Positions 7,629 through 14,598 of a DNA stretch of 16,320 nt are shown here, in pieces. The notes under the pieces were generated by a model that had not been told where the DNA came from, made no database searches, and saw nothing but the letters and a program-made list of their open reading frames with translations. The stretch comes from an uncultured Clostridia bacterium. Its GTDB lineage: Bacteria > Bacillota > Clostridia > Christensenellales > UBA1242. Position 1 is the first letter of the stretch, and every line of letters starts with the position of its first letter. Both the position numbers and the translations under genes were made by a program. Location of the stretch: NCBI GenBank assembly GCA_937925475.1, contig CALEWH010000007.1, positions 1 through 16,320 on the forward strand, read 5' to 3'.

Positions 7629-7656
7629 CAATATTCGACACCTTTCGACATAGATA
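7629..7656 (+). promoter_or_regulatory. Possible SigE/SigK-type sporulation promoter of sigK
   Basis: CAATATT (7629-7635) resembles the SigE -35 (KMATATT). After 13 bases, CATAGATA (7649-7656) resembles the SigE -10 (CATACANT), and its CATA core is shared with SigK promoters. No SigA-type box is visible between the terminator and the gene. Transcription would start just before the Shine-Dalgarno at 7664. This is by consensus matching only. Confidence 0.45.
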
Positions 7657-7675
7657 TATATGTAGGAAGGTGAAT

Positions 7676-8371
7676 ATGATATTTGAAAGTTTTGGTGCAT
7701 TTTTACAAAAGGTGATGCTGTTTACGGCATACATAAACTCGACTTCGTCGTTTCCCAAACCCTTGTCGAGTGAAGAAGAAAAGGAGTATTTGGAGAAGTT
7801 TCAAGCGGGGGATATGCGTGCAAAAGATGTGTTAATCCAGCACAACTTGCGACTTGTGGCGCACATTGTCAAAAAATACAACGGAACAGAAGAAGCCGAC
7901 GACCTTATTAGTGCGGGCAGTCTTGGGCTCATAAAGGCGATAAACACATATCAATATGGGCACAACACACAGTTTAGCACCTATGCGGCAAAGTGCATCG
8001 AAAACGAAATCCTAATGTTGCTTCGTGTAAACAAGAAGCACAAAAACAACATTTCCATTGAAGAAGCGTTGTGTGGCGAAGAAGACAACGAATTGTCTTT
8101 GATGGATTTGTCAGTTGCGCCCGACAACGATGTAAGTGAAGAAGTCGACAAAATGATGCTTAGCGAGAGCCTAAACAATTTGCTTATGTCGCACCTTACT
8201 AAGCGTGAATATCAGATAGTGTCAATGCGCTATGGATTGAAGGACACGCCTGCTCTTACACAGCGAGAAGTTGCGGTCAAACTAGGAATTAGTCGCAGTT
8301 ATATCAGCCGAATAGAGAAAAAGGCGCTCGAAACACTGCAAAAACGCATCAACAAAGATGACTATGTATAA
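7676..8371 (+). CDS. sigK: RNA polymerase sporulation sigma factor SigK (pro-form)
   Basis: SigK directs late mother-cell transcription (coat, spore maturation). From ATG 7676 the product is 231 residues. A hydrophobic N-terminal stretch (residues 1-20) matches the membrane-tethering pro-sequence. By alignment from memory with Bacillus pro-SigK, cleavage would fall near A18-Y19, before the NSTSSFPKPLS segment. Region 2 shows HNLRLVAHIVKKY and ADDLISAGSLGLIKAI. Region 4 shows TQREVAVKLGISRSYISRIEKKAL, whose RSYISRIEKKAL ending is typical of SigK/SigE. The start is chosen because AGGAAGGTGA (7664-7673) lies just upstream; an in-frame TTG at 7613 sits beside the previous terminator and has no ribosome site. 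The gene is continuous, with no skin-type insertion. The single-gene unit lies between trhP and rnpB. Confidence 0.92.
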   Translation: MIFESFGAFLQKVMLFTAYINSTSSFPKPLSSEEEKEYLEKFQAGDMRAKDVLIQHNLRLVAHIVKKYNGTEEADDLISAGSLGLIKAINTYQYGHNTQFSTYAAKCIENEILMLLRVNKKHKNNISIEEALCGEEDNELSLMDLSVAPDNDVSEEVDKMMLSESLNNLLMSHLTKREYQIVSMRYGLKDTPALTQREVAVKLGISRSYISRIEKKALETLQKRINKDDYV

Positions 8372-8375
8372 AGTC

Positions 8376-8404
8376 TTGCAAAAATAGATGTTTTGTGATA
8401 TACT
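8376..8404 (+). promoter_or_regulatory. SigA-type promoter of rnpB
   Basis: The -35 is TTGCAA (8376-8381), the spacer is 17 bases, and the -10 is TATACT (8399-8404) extended by TG at 8396-8397. The distance predicts a start at about 8411, where the first RNase P helix begins. The -35 follows the sigK stop by only four bases. Confidence 0.85.
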
Positions 8405-8410
8405 AATAAA

Positions 8411-8787
8411 GCAGATAGACAGATGGTCGCAAAACGAAAGTTTTGAGGAAAGTCGGAGCATCATAGAGCAGAGTGGCAGTTAACGACTGCTGGGGGCGAC
8501 CCTAAGGAAAGTGCAACAGAAATATACCGCCAAGATGATGGGATTAGTAGGTTGTTTTAATACCTTTAATTTTTTCCTACTGAGTTCTTGGTAAGGGTGG
8601 AAAGGTGGGGTAAGAGCCCACCCACTTGTATGGTGACATACATTTGCTGTAAACCCCACTCGATGCAAGATAGAGAAACGATTTGACCCTGCTCGGCAGT
8701 TTCTCGTTACATCGCTCGAACTTGTAGGCGACTGCAAGGCTAGATAGATGACCATCCAATACAGAACTCCGCTTATGGCTATTCTGC
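8411..8787 (+). ncRNA. rnpB: RNase P RNA, bacterial A-type
   Basis: This is the catalytic RNA of ribonuclease P, which removes 5' leaders from pre-tRNAs. P1 is formed by GCAGATAG at 8411 and CTATTCTGC ending at 8787. P2 is GATGGTC (8422-8428) with GACCATC (8750-8756). P3 is a CAAAAC/GTTTTG stem with a GAAA loop (8430-8445). The universal core is clear: GAGGAAAGTC at 8445-8454, a GTGCAACAGA segment near 8511-8520, CCGCC soon after, and ACAGAACTCCGCTTAT near the 3' end. A P12-type arm is AGTAGG with CCTACT (about 8547-8582). GGTAAGGGTGGAAAGG and the hairpin GGTGGG-GTAAGAG-CCCACC follow the A-type pattern of E. coli, not the B-type of Bacillus. The length is about 377 nt, normal for the class. 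It has its own promoter and terminator. Confidence 0.96.
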
Positions 8788-8797
8788 ATATTTTTTT

Positions 8798-8823
8798 CCA
8801 CCAGCACTGCTGGTGGTTTTTTT
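8798..8823 (+). terminator. Rho-independent terminator of rnpB
   Basis: The stem CCACCAGC (8798-8805) pairs with GCTGGTGG (8809-8816). The loop is three bases and a seven-base T run (8817-8823) follows. It lies 10 bases after the RNase P RNA 3' end. Confidence 0.93.
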
Positions 8824-8845
8824 GTATCACAATGACTGAAAAACA

Positions 8846-8874
8846 TTGAAAAAGTGCGACAACTTTGATATAAT
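8846..8874 (+). promoter_or_regulatory. SigA-type promoter of rarA
   Basis: The -35 is TTGAAA (8846-8851), the spacer is 17 bases, and the -10 is TATAAT (8869-8874) extended by TG at 8866-8867. The start would fall near 8881, at the Shine-Dalgarno GAGGT (8881-8885), giving a leader of about 10 bases before ATG 8891. Confidence 0.83.
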
Positions 8875-8890
8875 GTCAACGAGGTAAATT

Positions 8891-10195
8891 ATGGATAATA
8901 TGTTTGAGCAAAACACACGCAAGTATGCGCCCTTAGCCGATCGAATGAGACCGACTACGCTAGAAGGATTTGTGGGTCAGGAGCACCTTGTATACAAAAA
9001 CTCGTTTTTAGTGCGCGCGATAAAGGCAAACACTTTTGGGAGTTGTATTTTTTGGGGTCCACCGGGCACAGGCAAAACCACTATTGCAAACATAATCGCC
9101 AATACTTGTAAAGGCAATTTTCGAAGACTAAACGCTGTTTCGAGCGGTGTCAGTGATGCGAAAGAGATAATAAGCGAAGCCCAACATAATCTCGAACTCT
9201 ATGGCACAAAAACCTACTTGTTACTTGACGAGTGTCATAGGTGGAGTAAAGCACAAAGTGACTGCGTGCTAGAAGCGATAGAAAAGGGCAGTATTGTATT
9301 TATAGGAAGCACAACTGAGAATCCATACATTTCTATGACGCGTGCGATTGTCAGTCGCTGTAACATTTTTGAGTTTAAGCCACTAAGCAAGCAAAACATC
9401 ATTGACGCACTAAATAGGGCGGTCAGTGACAAAGAAAATGGTTATGGAAACATAAGTGTTGTACTTGAAAAAGATGCTTGTGAGTACATAGCGAGTGCGT
9501 GTGCGGGCGATATGCGAAATGCCTACAATGCGCTCGAACTTGGCGTCAAAACCACACCAGAGAGCAAAGATGGCAGTATTCACTTTACACTAGATGTCGC
9601 AAAAGATTGTATGCAAAAAAGAGTAGTTGCGCTTGACGAAAACACCAGTTATGATATCCTTAGCGCGTTTTGTAAAAGTTTAAGGGGTAGCGACACTGAT
9701 GGGGCATTGTTCTATTGTCAAAAACTACTTGCGTCAGGTTATGACCCACGCATCATTGCACGACGCCTTGTTGCGCACGCAAGCGAAGATGTAGGTATGG
9801 CTGATAGCAATGCGGTTCTGCTTGCAATATCTGCACTAATTAGTTGTGAGAAGTTGGGGCTTCCTGAGTGCGAACTTACACTTTCTCACGCCATTGTGTA
9901 CATCTGCGAAGCCGAAAAGAGCAACAGCGTTCTTTTGGCAATGGACAAAGCTCGAAATGCGGTTGTTGCTCACCCAGAAGCGCGTGTCCCTAATCACTTG
10001 AAAAATCACCCGACCGGCTACGACGACAAGTCGGGCAGTTATAAGTATCCGCACAACTTTGGCGGTTATGTGCGCCAACAATACTTGCCAGACGCTGTTA
10101 AAAACGATATCTACTATGTGCCTAGCGAAAATGGCAGAGAGAAAAATATGTTAAGGAAAAAGTTTGACCCAAGAGTCAAAAACGATAAAAAATAG
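8891..10195 (+). CDS. rarA: Replication-associated recombination AAA+ ATPase RarA (MgsA)
   Basis: RarA is a clamp-loader-like AAA+ ATPase that acts at stalled replication forks, together with single-strand binding protein. The 434-residue product has the family length. Its N-terminus includes PLADRMRPTTLEGFVGQEHL. Walker A is GPPGTGKT (56-63), Walker B is LLLDE (110-114) followed by CHRWSKAQSD, sensor 1 is IGSTTENP (138-145), and a candidate arginine finger is SRC (155-157). The Walker B neighbourhood usually reads DEIHRFNKAQQD; here I is C and F is W, conservative in place and unlikely to abolish activity. The C-terminal tetramerisation part carries HPEARVPNHLKN, GSYKYPHNFGGYVRQQYLP and YYVPSENGREK. 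It is a single-gene unit between rnpB and a convergent gene. Confidence 0.95.
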   Translation: MDNMFEQNTRKYAPLADRMRPTTLEGFVGQEHLVYKNSFLVRAIKANTFGSCIFWGPPGTGKTTIANIIANTCKGNFRRLNAVSSGVSDAKEIISEAQHNLELYGTKTYLLLDECHRWSKAQSDCVLEAIEKGSIVFIGSTTENPYISMTRAIVSRCNIFEFKPLSKQNIIDALNRAVSDKENGYGNISVVLEKDACEYIASACAGDMRNAYNALELGVKTTPESKDGSIHFTLDVAKDCMQKRVVALDENTSYDILSAFCKSLRGSDTDGALFYCQKLLASGYDPRIIARRLVAHASEDVGMADSNAVLLAISALISCEKLGLPECELTLSHAIVYICEAEKSNSVLLAMDKARNAVVAHPEARVPNHLKNHPTGYDDKSGSYKYPHNFGGYVRQQYLPDAVKNDIYYVPSENGREKNMLRKKFDPRVKNDKK

Positions 10196-10276
10196 CATAA
10201 CACAATACATAGTTTTTCGACTGCAACGACTGTCACATTTGATTTTTTAAATGAAAAGATTGTTATTATAAAAACA

Positions 10277-10304
10277 AAAAAAGACCTATATATAGGTCTT
10301 TTTT
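10277..10304. terminator. Perfect palindromic bidirectional terminator
   Basis: The 28-base segment is a perfect palindrome with AAGACCTA/TAGGTCTT arms, an A run on the left and a T run on the right. It would end both the rarA transcript and the transcript of the convergent minus-strand gene. Confidence 0.92.
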
Positions 10305-10320
10305 GTATTGTATTCACTCA

Positions 10321-11169
10321 TTATATTTGTGGAATAAAACTATCAAATATGATATTGTCGCAATATTTTGCTATGTTTTTGTATTCGTCTTGACTCTTAA
10401 CATTGTATGCTAGTAGACCTACTGGCTTGTGTTTTTTAACATATTTGCAAGGTAGGTCTTTTGCGTTGTAGGCGATGTAATCAGGATTGCAGATTTTGCA
10501 GAGTTTTAGTTTTTTAAGTTTGCGTGTGCGAATCCCTGCATATCTCTTTACTTTAAATGCGCCACTTCTTAGTATGCGTGGAATCCAAGGTGCGTTTAGA
10601 TAAAACCATTGTAGGCAGTATGGATTTGTACTCATTATTGCAACGCTGTCTAATAGGTCGTATTTCTCAATGTACTCTTCGATGATGCTAAGCAGTTTTT
10701 CTTCGGTCTTTCCGACACTGCTTTCATTGTACACATCAAGTATTATAGGAACTTTGCCTTTCACAAGTTTTAACACTTCGTCAAGAGTAGGAATGGTGCA
10801 GTTTGTTTCGTTTATGGTGTGTTCTTTTATCTCGTCAATTTTCATCTTAGAAACATAACCGCTTACCTTTGCTACTTTCGCAAGTGTTTGGTCTGCAAAA
10901 CAAATGTATGTTCCGTCATCAAGCATTTGTACTGGGATAAGTAGTGGAAATCCTGATTTGATTGCCTTTTCATATGCTGGAAGTGTGTTTTCGTACACTT
11001 CTTCGTCGTTCCAGCCAAAACGCGCGATGTAGTCGTCTAGTAGCCAAGAGTGTTTCATCACTTCGGCATAGTCACTTTGAAAACGTAAATCTTTAAGTTT
11101 GCCTTCGCGTTGTAATTTTAGGACAGCATTTTTGTGCTCTTGATATTTTGAGTTTGAAGTTTTATTCAT
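10321..11169 (-). CDS. Glycerophosphodiester phosphodiesterase-fold protein, catalytic residues lost
   Basis: The 282-residue protein follows the GDPD TIM-barrel pattern, but the active-site residues are replaced. The family's first motif (A-HRG, then P-ENT) reads ARFG (49-52) then YENTLPAYEKAI (59-70), so the catalytic His is R50. The metal-binding ExD of ELDVQLTKDG reads LIPVQMLDDG (77-86), losing both acids. The second catalytic His of HD-xTL reads ADQTL (92-96). The rest of the fold persists: IPTLDEVLKLVKGKVPIILDV, STNPYCLQWFYLNAPWIPR and the closing IIFDSFIPQI. There is no signal peptide or membrane segment, so it is probably cytoplasmic. The intact 282-codon frame, own promoter and terminator argue for a functional pseudoenzyme (binding or regulatory role) rather than a decayed gene; this is inference. 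The ribosome site is weak (TAGGTA). It is divergent from lepA. Confidence 0.78.
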   Translation of the reverse strand: MNKTSNSKYQEHKNAVLKLQREGKLKDLRFQSDYAEVMKHSWLLDDYIARFGWNDEEVYENTLPAYEKAIKSGFPLLIPVQMLDDGTYICFADQTLAKVAKVSGYVSKMKIDEIKEHTINETNCTIPTLDEVLKLVKGKVPIILDVYNESSVGKTEEKLLSIIEEYIEKYDLLDSVAIMSTNPYCLQWFYLNAPWIPRILRSGAFKVKRYAGIRTRKLKKLKLCKICNPDYIAYNAKDLPCKYVKKHKPVGLLAYNVKSQDEYKNIAKYCDNIIFDSFIPQI

Positions 11170-11235
11170 TTTATATACCTATAAACTTGCTTTGTCTTAG
11201 ACCTAGCAAGGACAATTCTAATTTTAATTAATCAT

Positions 11236-11264
11236 ATTCTATCAAACTTTATTTATTTTTGCTA
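11236..11264 (-). promoter_or_regulatory. Promoter of the GDPD-fold gene
   Basis: Read on the minus strand, the -10 is TAGAAT (11241 down to 11236), preceded by an extended TG-A (11244-11242). The -35 is a poor TAGCAA (11264-11259) at 17 bases. The leader would be about 60 bases. The remaining 11265-11367 stretch between the two divergent promoters is AT-rich with no clear further element. Confidence 0.5.
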
Positions 11265-11367
11265 GTAAAAATTTAAAATTTGTTCAATTTTGTATGATTT
11301 TAAGCCAAAAAACAGTGTTTTTGCCCTGAAATATTATATGTAGAGTGAGAAAAATATAAAACAAATG

Positions 11368-11396
11368 TTGGGGAAAAGATAAATTTGTGATATAAT
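11368..11396 (+). promoter_or_regulatory. SigA-type promoter of lepA-hemW
   Basis: The -35 is TTGGGG (11368-11373, weak), the spacer is 17 bases, and the -10 is a perfect TATAAT (11391-11396) extended by TG at 11388-11389. The ATG follows 25 bases after the -10. Confidence 0.75.
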
Positions 11397-11421
11397 AACC
11401 GCGTAAATTTTAGGAGACCAT

Positions 11422-13221
11422 ATGACCGATAGACAAAAATATATACGAAATTTTTGCATAGTTGCGCACATAGACCATGGCAAAAGTACACTTGCTGACA
11501 GGCTTTTGGAGTGTACAGGGACTGTTGCAAAACGCGATATGTCTGAGCAAATTCTTGATAGTATGGACATTGAGCGCGAGCGTGGAATAACAATAAAACT
11601 TACGCCATCGCAAATGAAATACAATTATAAAGGGCATGAGTATACACTTAATCTCATTGACACGCCAGGGCATGTGGACTTCACATATGAGGTTTCACGA
11701 AGCCTTGCTGCCTGTGAAGGTGCGATATTGATAGTCGATGCGACACAAGGCGTCGAAGCCCAAACCCTTGCCAATGTATATTTGGCGCTCGAACACGACT
11801 TAGAGATACTTCCTGTCATCAACAAAATCGATTTGCCAAGTGCTGACATTGAAGGAACTCGAAAAGAGATAGAAGATGTCATAGGCATACCTGCCGACAA
11901 TGCGCCAGCGGTTTCTGCCAAAGAAGGCACAAATATCGAGAGTGTGTTGGAGCAAATCATCGAGCAGGTTCCATGTCCTAAGGGGGACGAGTCCAAACCT
12001 CTAAAAGCCCTTATTTTCGATAGTTATTACGACAACTTCAAAGGCGCTGTAAGCCTTGTGCGAGTAGTCGATGGAGTGGTCAAGAAAAACGACAAGATAA
12101 AGTTGTTTACGACCGGAAATGAGTTTGATGTGACCGAAGTCGGCATATTTTGTCCGCAAGCAAAAGAAACAGATTGTCTTCAAGCGGGCGATGTAGGATA
12201 CATCTGCGCGTCAATTAAAAATGTCAGCGAAACACGCGTTGGCGATACAATCACACTTGCCAACAATCCTGCCGATCAAGCGCTTCCGGGATACAAGGAA
12301 GTAAAACCAGTTGTGTTTAGTGGAGTATTCTGTGTTGATGGTTCGCGCTACAACGACCTAAAAGACGCTCTTGAAAAATTAAAACTAAATGATGCTTCGC
12401 TCGAATTTGTGCCCGAAGTTTCGCAAGCGCTAGGCTTTGGTTTTAGATGCGGATTTTTGGGGCTTTTGCATATGGAGATTATCCAAGAAAGGCTCGAACG
12501 CGAATGGGATTTGGATCTTATCACGACCGCACCAACAGTAAACTATCGTGTTACAAAAACAAATGGCGAGGTTTTGGAAATTAGCAATCCAGCCGAACTT
12601 CCACCGATTCCATCAATAAAGAGCATTGAAGAGCCGATGGTGAAAGTAAACATTTTCACCCCGCCTACTTATGTCGGAGCACTAATGGAACTTTGCCAAG
12701 ATAAGCGTGGCATTTATATTGATCTACAATATCTTGATGATAGCAGATGCCAACTTATCTACAAAGTGCCACTAAATGAGATTATGTTTGACTTTTTCGA
12801 CAGCCTAAAATCTCGTTCAAAGGGTTATGCGTCCCTTGATTACGAACTAATCGGTTATGAAGAAAGTGACCTAGTAAAACTTGACATTATGCTTAATGGT
12901 GAAGTTTGTGATGCATTAAGTTTGATTGTTCATCGTGACAAGGCGTATGCAAGAGGTCGTGCCATTGCCGAAAAACTAAAAGACATTATTCCACGCCAAC
13001 TATTTGAGATTCCAATCCAAGCGACAATAGGGAATAAGGTAATTGCAAGAGAAACTGTCAAAGCGCTAAGAAAAGATGTGCTTGCTAAGTGTTATGGCGG
13101 TGATGTAACAAGAAAGCGCAAACTTTTGGAAAAGCAAAAAAGGGGTAAAAAACGAATGCGTCAAATAGGATCGGTGGAGATACCGAGCGAGGCGTTTATT
13201 TCGATTTTGAAGATAGATTAA
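11422..13221 (+). CDS. lepA: Elongation factor 4 (LepA GTPase)
   Basis: LepA is a ribosome-bound translational GTPase linked to back-translocation and to 30S biogenesis. The 599-residue product has the exact family length. G1 is AHIDHGKST (15-23), G2 lies in RERGITIK (52-59), G3 is DTPGH (80-84), and G4 is NKID (134-137). Domain II and EF-G-like domains III and V follow, including LGFGFRCGFLGLLHMEI and a VNYRV stretch. The LepA-specific C-terminal domain carries KRGKKRMRQIGSVEIPSEAF, which separates it from EF-G and BipA. The start is ATG with AGGAGA at 11412-11417. The stop overlaps the hemW start by one base (TAATG), so the two genes are translationally coupled. The lepA-hemW-hrcA-grpE order is common in Clostridia. 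Confidence 0.97.
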   Translation: MTDRQKYIRNFCIVAHIDHGKSTLADRLLECTGTVAKRDMSEQILDSMDIERERGITIKLTPSQMKYNYKGHEYTLNLIDTPGHVDFTYEVSRSLAACEGAILIVDATQGVEAQTLANVYLALEHDLEILPVINKIDLPSADIEGTRKEIEDVIGIPADNAPAVSAKEGTNIESVLEQIIEQVPCPKGDESKPLKALIFDSYYDNFKGAVSLVRVVDGVVKKNDKIKLFTTGNEFDVTEVGIFCPQAKETDCLQAGDVGYICASIKNVSETRVGDTITLANNPADQALPGYKEVKPVVFSGVFCVDGSRYNDLKDALEKLKLNDASLEFVPEVSQALGFGFRCGFLGLLHMEIIQERLEREWDLDLITTAPTVNYRVTKTNGEVLEISNPAELPPIPSIKSIEEPMVKVNIFTPPTYVGALMELCQDKRGIYIDLQYLDDSRCQLIYKVPLNEIMFDFFDSLKSRSKGYASLDYELIGYEESDLVKLDIMLNGEVCDALSLIVHRDKAYARGRAIAEKLKDIIPRQLFEIPIQATIGNKVIARETVKALRKDVLAKCYGGDVTRKRKLLEKQKRGKKRMRQIGSVEIPSEAFISILKID

Positions 13222-14354
13222 TGAAAGAAATAGGGATATATGTACACATTCCGTTCTGCGTAAAGAAATGTAAGTATTGCAACTTCAATTCCTACGACAA
13301 TATGCTCGACTATCAAAACGATTATCTCGTAGCGCTAACAAATGAATTTCAGTCATATAGCGACAACGCCGAAGACTGCACTGTGACCACTGTGTTTATA
13401 GGTGGCGGAACTCCAAGCCTGCTTACAAACGGTGCTATCTCCACAATAATGGCGGTTTTGAAGAAAAACTACAACATATCAAAGTCGGCTGAGATTACTA
13501 TCGAGTCCAACCCAAACTCAATTACGCTAGACAAGGCGTATGAGTGGCATAGGTGTGGGATTAACCGAGTCAGTGTGGGGTTGCAGTCGTCTAAAAACAA
13601 TCTGTTAAAACTTATAGGCAGGGTTCATGATAAGGTCGACTATGTAAATGCTATGAGCGTGCTACATACAGCAGGTTTTGAAAATATCAATACAGACATT
13701 ATGATAGGACTGCCTGCGCAAAAACAAAGCGATGTAAGAAGTACTCTCAATCTTGCGGTTAAACTAGGTTCGACACACATTTCAGCATATAGCCTTATCC
13801 TTGAAGAAGACACAACTCTATATGAAGAAGTAAAATCGGGAAGAGTTAAACTCCCTAAGGAAGAAAAGGTTGTGTCGATGTATGACTATACTTGCAAATA
13901 CTTAGCAAAGTGCGGACTATATAGATACGAAGTCAGCAATTTTGCTCGCCCAGGAAGAGAGTGTCGCCACAATCTAAACTGTTGGTCTATGAAAGAATAC
14001 TTGGGCTTTGGTGCGGGAGCACATTCGTTTTTTGATGGCGTAAGATACTCAAATTTTGACCATATACCTGAGTATATAAAAGGCATTGAAGATGGCAGTG
14101 CTGTCGAGACTCGCGAAAAACTTTCCAAGTCCGAACTCTTGGAAGAGAGTATAATGCTGGGACTAAGAAAGGTCGAGGGAGTCAAACTTGGATTTATAAA
14201 GAAACACTTTGGTGTAGACCTTATGATGACTAAAAATGATATCATCACAAAATATATTGACCTAGGACTGCTTAGGTTAGAAAATGATTACTTGTCGGCG
14301 ACAGACGAAGGATTTAAGGTGCTTAATAAGATAATACTAGATATAGTTTATTAA
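13221..14354 (+). CDS. hemW: HemW, radical SAM heme chaperone (CPO-like)
   Basis: HemW resembles coproporphyrinogen III oxidase HemN but acts as a heme-binding chaperone that delivers heme to respiratory enzymes. The 377-residue protein has the radical SAM cluster motif CVKKCKYCNF with C13, C17 and C20. The fourth HemN cysteine (the C of CxxxCxxC-x-C) is F22, as expected for HemW. IGGGTPSLL follows near residue 60, then ESNPNS, GINRVSVGLQS, NTDIMIGLP and SAYSLILEEDT. The family's HNLNYW segment reads HNLNCW here, followed by EYLGFGAGAHSF. A winged-helix-like C-terminal HemN domain ends the protein. The start overlaps the lepA stop. A terminator follows, separating it from the heat-shock operon. 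Confidence 0.95.
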   Translation: MKEIGIYVHIPFCVKKCKYCNFNSYDNMLDYQNDYLVALTNEFQSYSDNAEDCTVTTVFIGGGTPSLLTNGAISTIMAVLKKNYNISKSAEITIESNPNSITLDKAYEWHRCGINRVSVGLQSSKNNLLKLIGRVHDKVDYVNAMSVLHTAGFENINTDIMIGLPAQKQSDVRSTLNLAVKLGSTHISAYSLILEEDTTLYEEVKSGRVKLPKEEKVVSMYDYTCKYLAKCGLYRYEVSNFARPGRECRHNLNCWSMKEYLGFGAGAHSFFDGVRYSNFDHIPEYIKGIEDGSAVETREKLSKSELLEESIMLGLRKVEGVKLGFIKKHFGVDLMMTKNDIITKYIDLGLLRLENDYLSATDEGFKVLNKIILDIVY

Positions 14355-14372
14355 TATAATATATTACATTAT

Positions 14373-14406
14373 AAATGCGCGAATATTGCTTCGCGTATTT
14401 TTTATT
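14373..14406 (+). terminator. Rho-independent terminator after hemW
   Basis: CGCGAA (14378-14383) pairs with TTCGCG (14390-14395). The stem is extended outward by a G-T pair and A-T pairs to about 11 bp, with a six-base loop and a T run to 14403. The rest of 14407-14504 is AT-rich with nothing I can name. Confidence 0.88.
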
Positions 14407-14504
14407 TATGTAGTGACCCTTCTACTATCTAAATTATTGTTTAAACATTCTTTAATTAGGTGTCAAATTTTTACAAAATTTTTAAAAATATGTGTCATAA
14501 AGTG

Positions 14505-14533
14505 TTGACAATGGCATACAATAAGACTAGAAT
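14505..14533 (+). promoter_or_regulatory. SigA-type promoter of the hrcA-grpE heat-shock operon
   Basis: The -35 is a perfect TTGACA (14505-14510), the spacer is 17 bases, and the -10 is TAGAAT (14528-14533). There is no extended TG, unlike most other promoters here. The operator begins directly after the -10, over the expected start point. Confidence 0.9.
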
Positions 14534-14568
14534 ATTGTTAGCAGTCTAAAAGAGAGAGTGCTAACAAT
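14534..14568 (+). promoter_or_regulatory. CIRCE operator (HrcA-binding inverted repeat)
   Basis: The core reads TTAGCAGTC (14538-14546), nine bases, then GAGTGCTAA (14556-14564). The consensus is TTAGCACTC-N9-GAGTGCTAA, so there is one mismatch (G for C in the left arm). The symmetry extends outward by ATTG/CAAT to 13-base arms. Placed at the start point, it would let HrcA block transcription of its own operon until heat shock titrates GroE. Confidence 0.96.
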
Positions 14569-14598
14569 GTAAAAATAACATTGCTAAAAGAGGTAAAT

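Noticed and set aside
7613..7675. N-terminal extension of sigK from TTG 7613
   Set aside because: It starts just after the trhP terminator without a ribosome site and would place the putative sporulation promoter inside the gene; ATG 7676 has a strong Shine-Dalgarno and the known pro-SigK beginning.
8480..8879. Minus-strand open frames opposite rnpB
   Set aside because: The region is fully explained by the RNase P RNA and its terminator.
8891..9260. DECH in the RarA Walker B as a helicase signature
   Set aside because: It arises from a single I-to-C change in the normal DEIHR of RarA; all other motifs are clamp-loader type AAA+, not DEAD/DEAH helicase.
14581..14598. hrcA start at TTG 14581
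   Set aside because: There is no ribosome site upstream, and it would put the good AGAGG (14589-14593) inside the gene.
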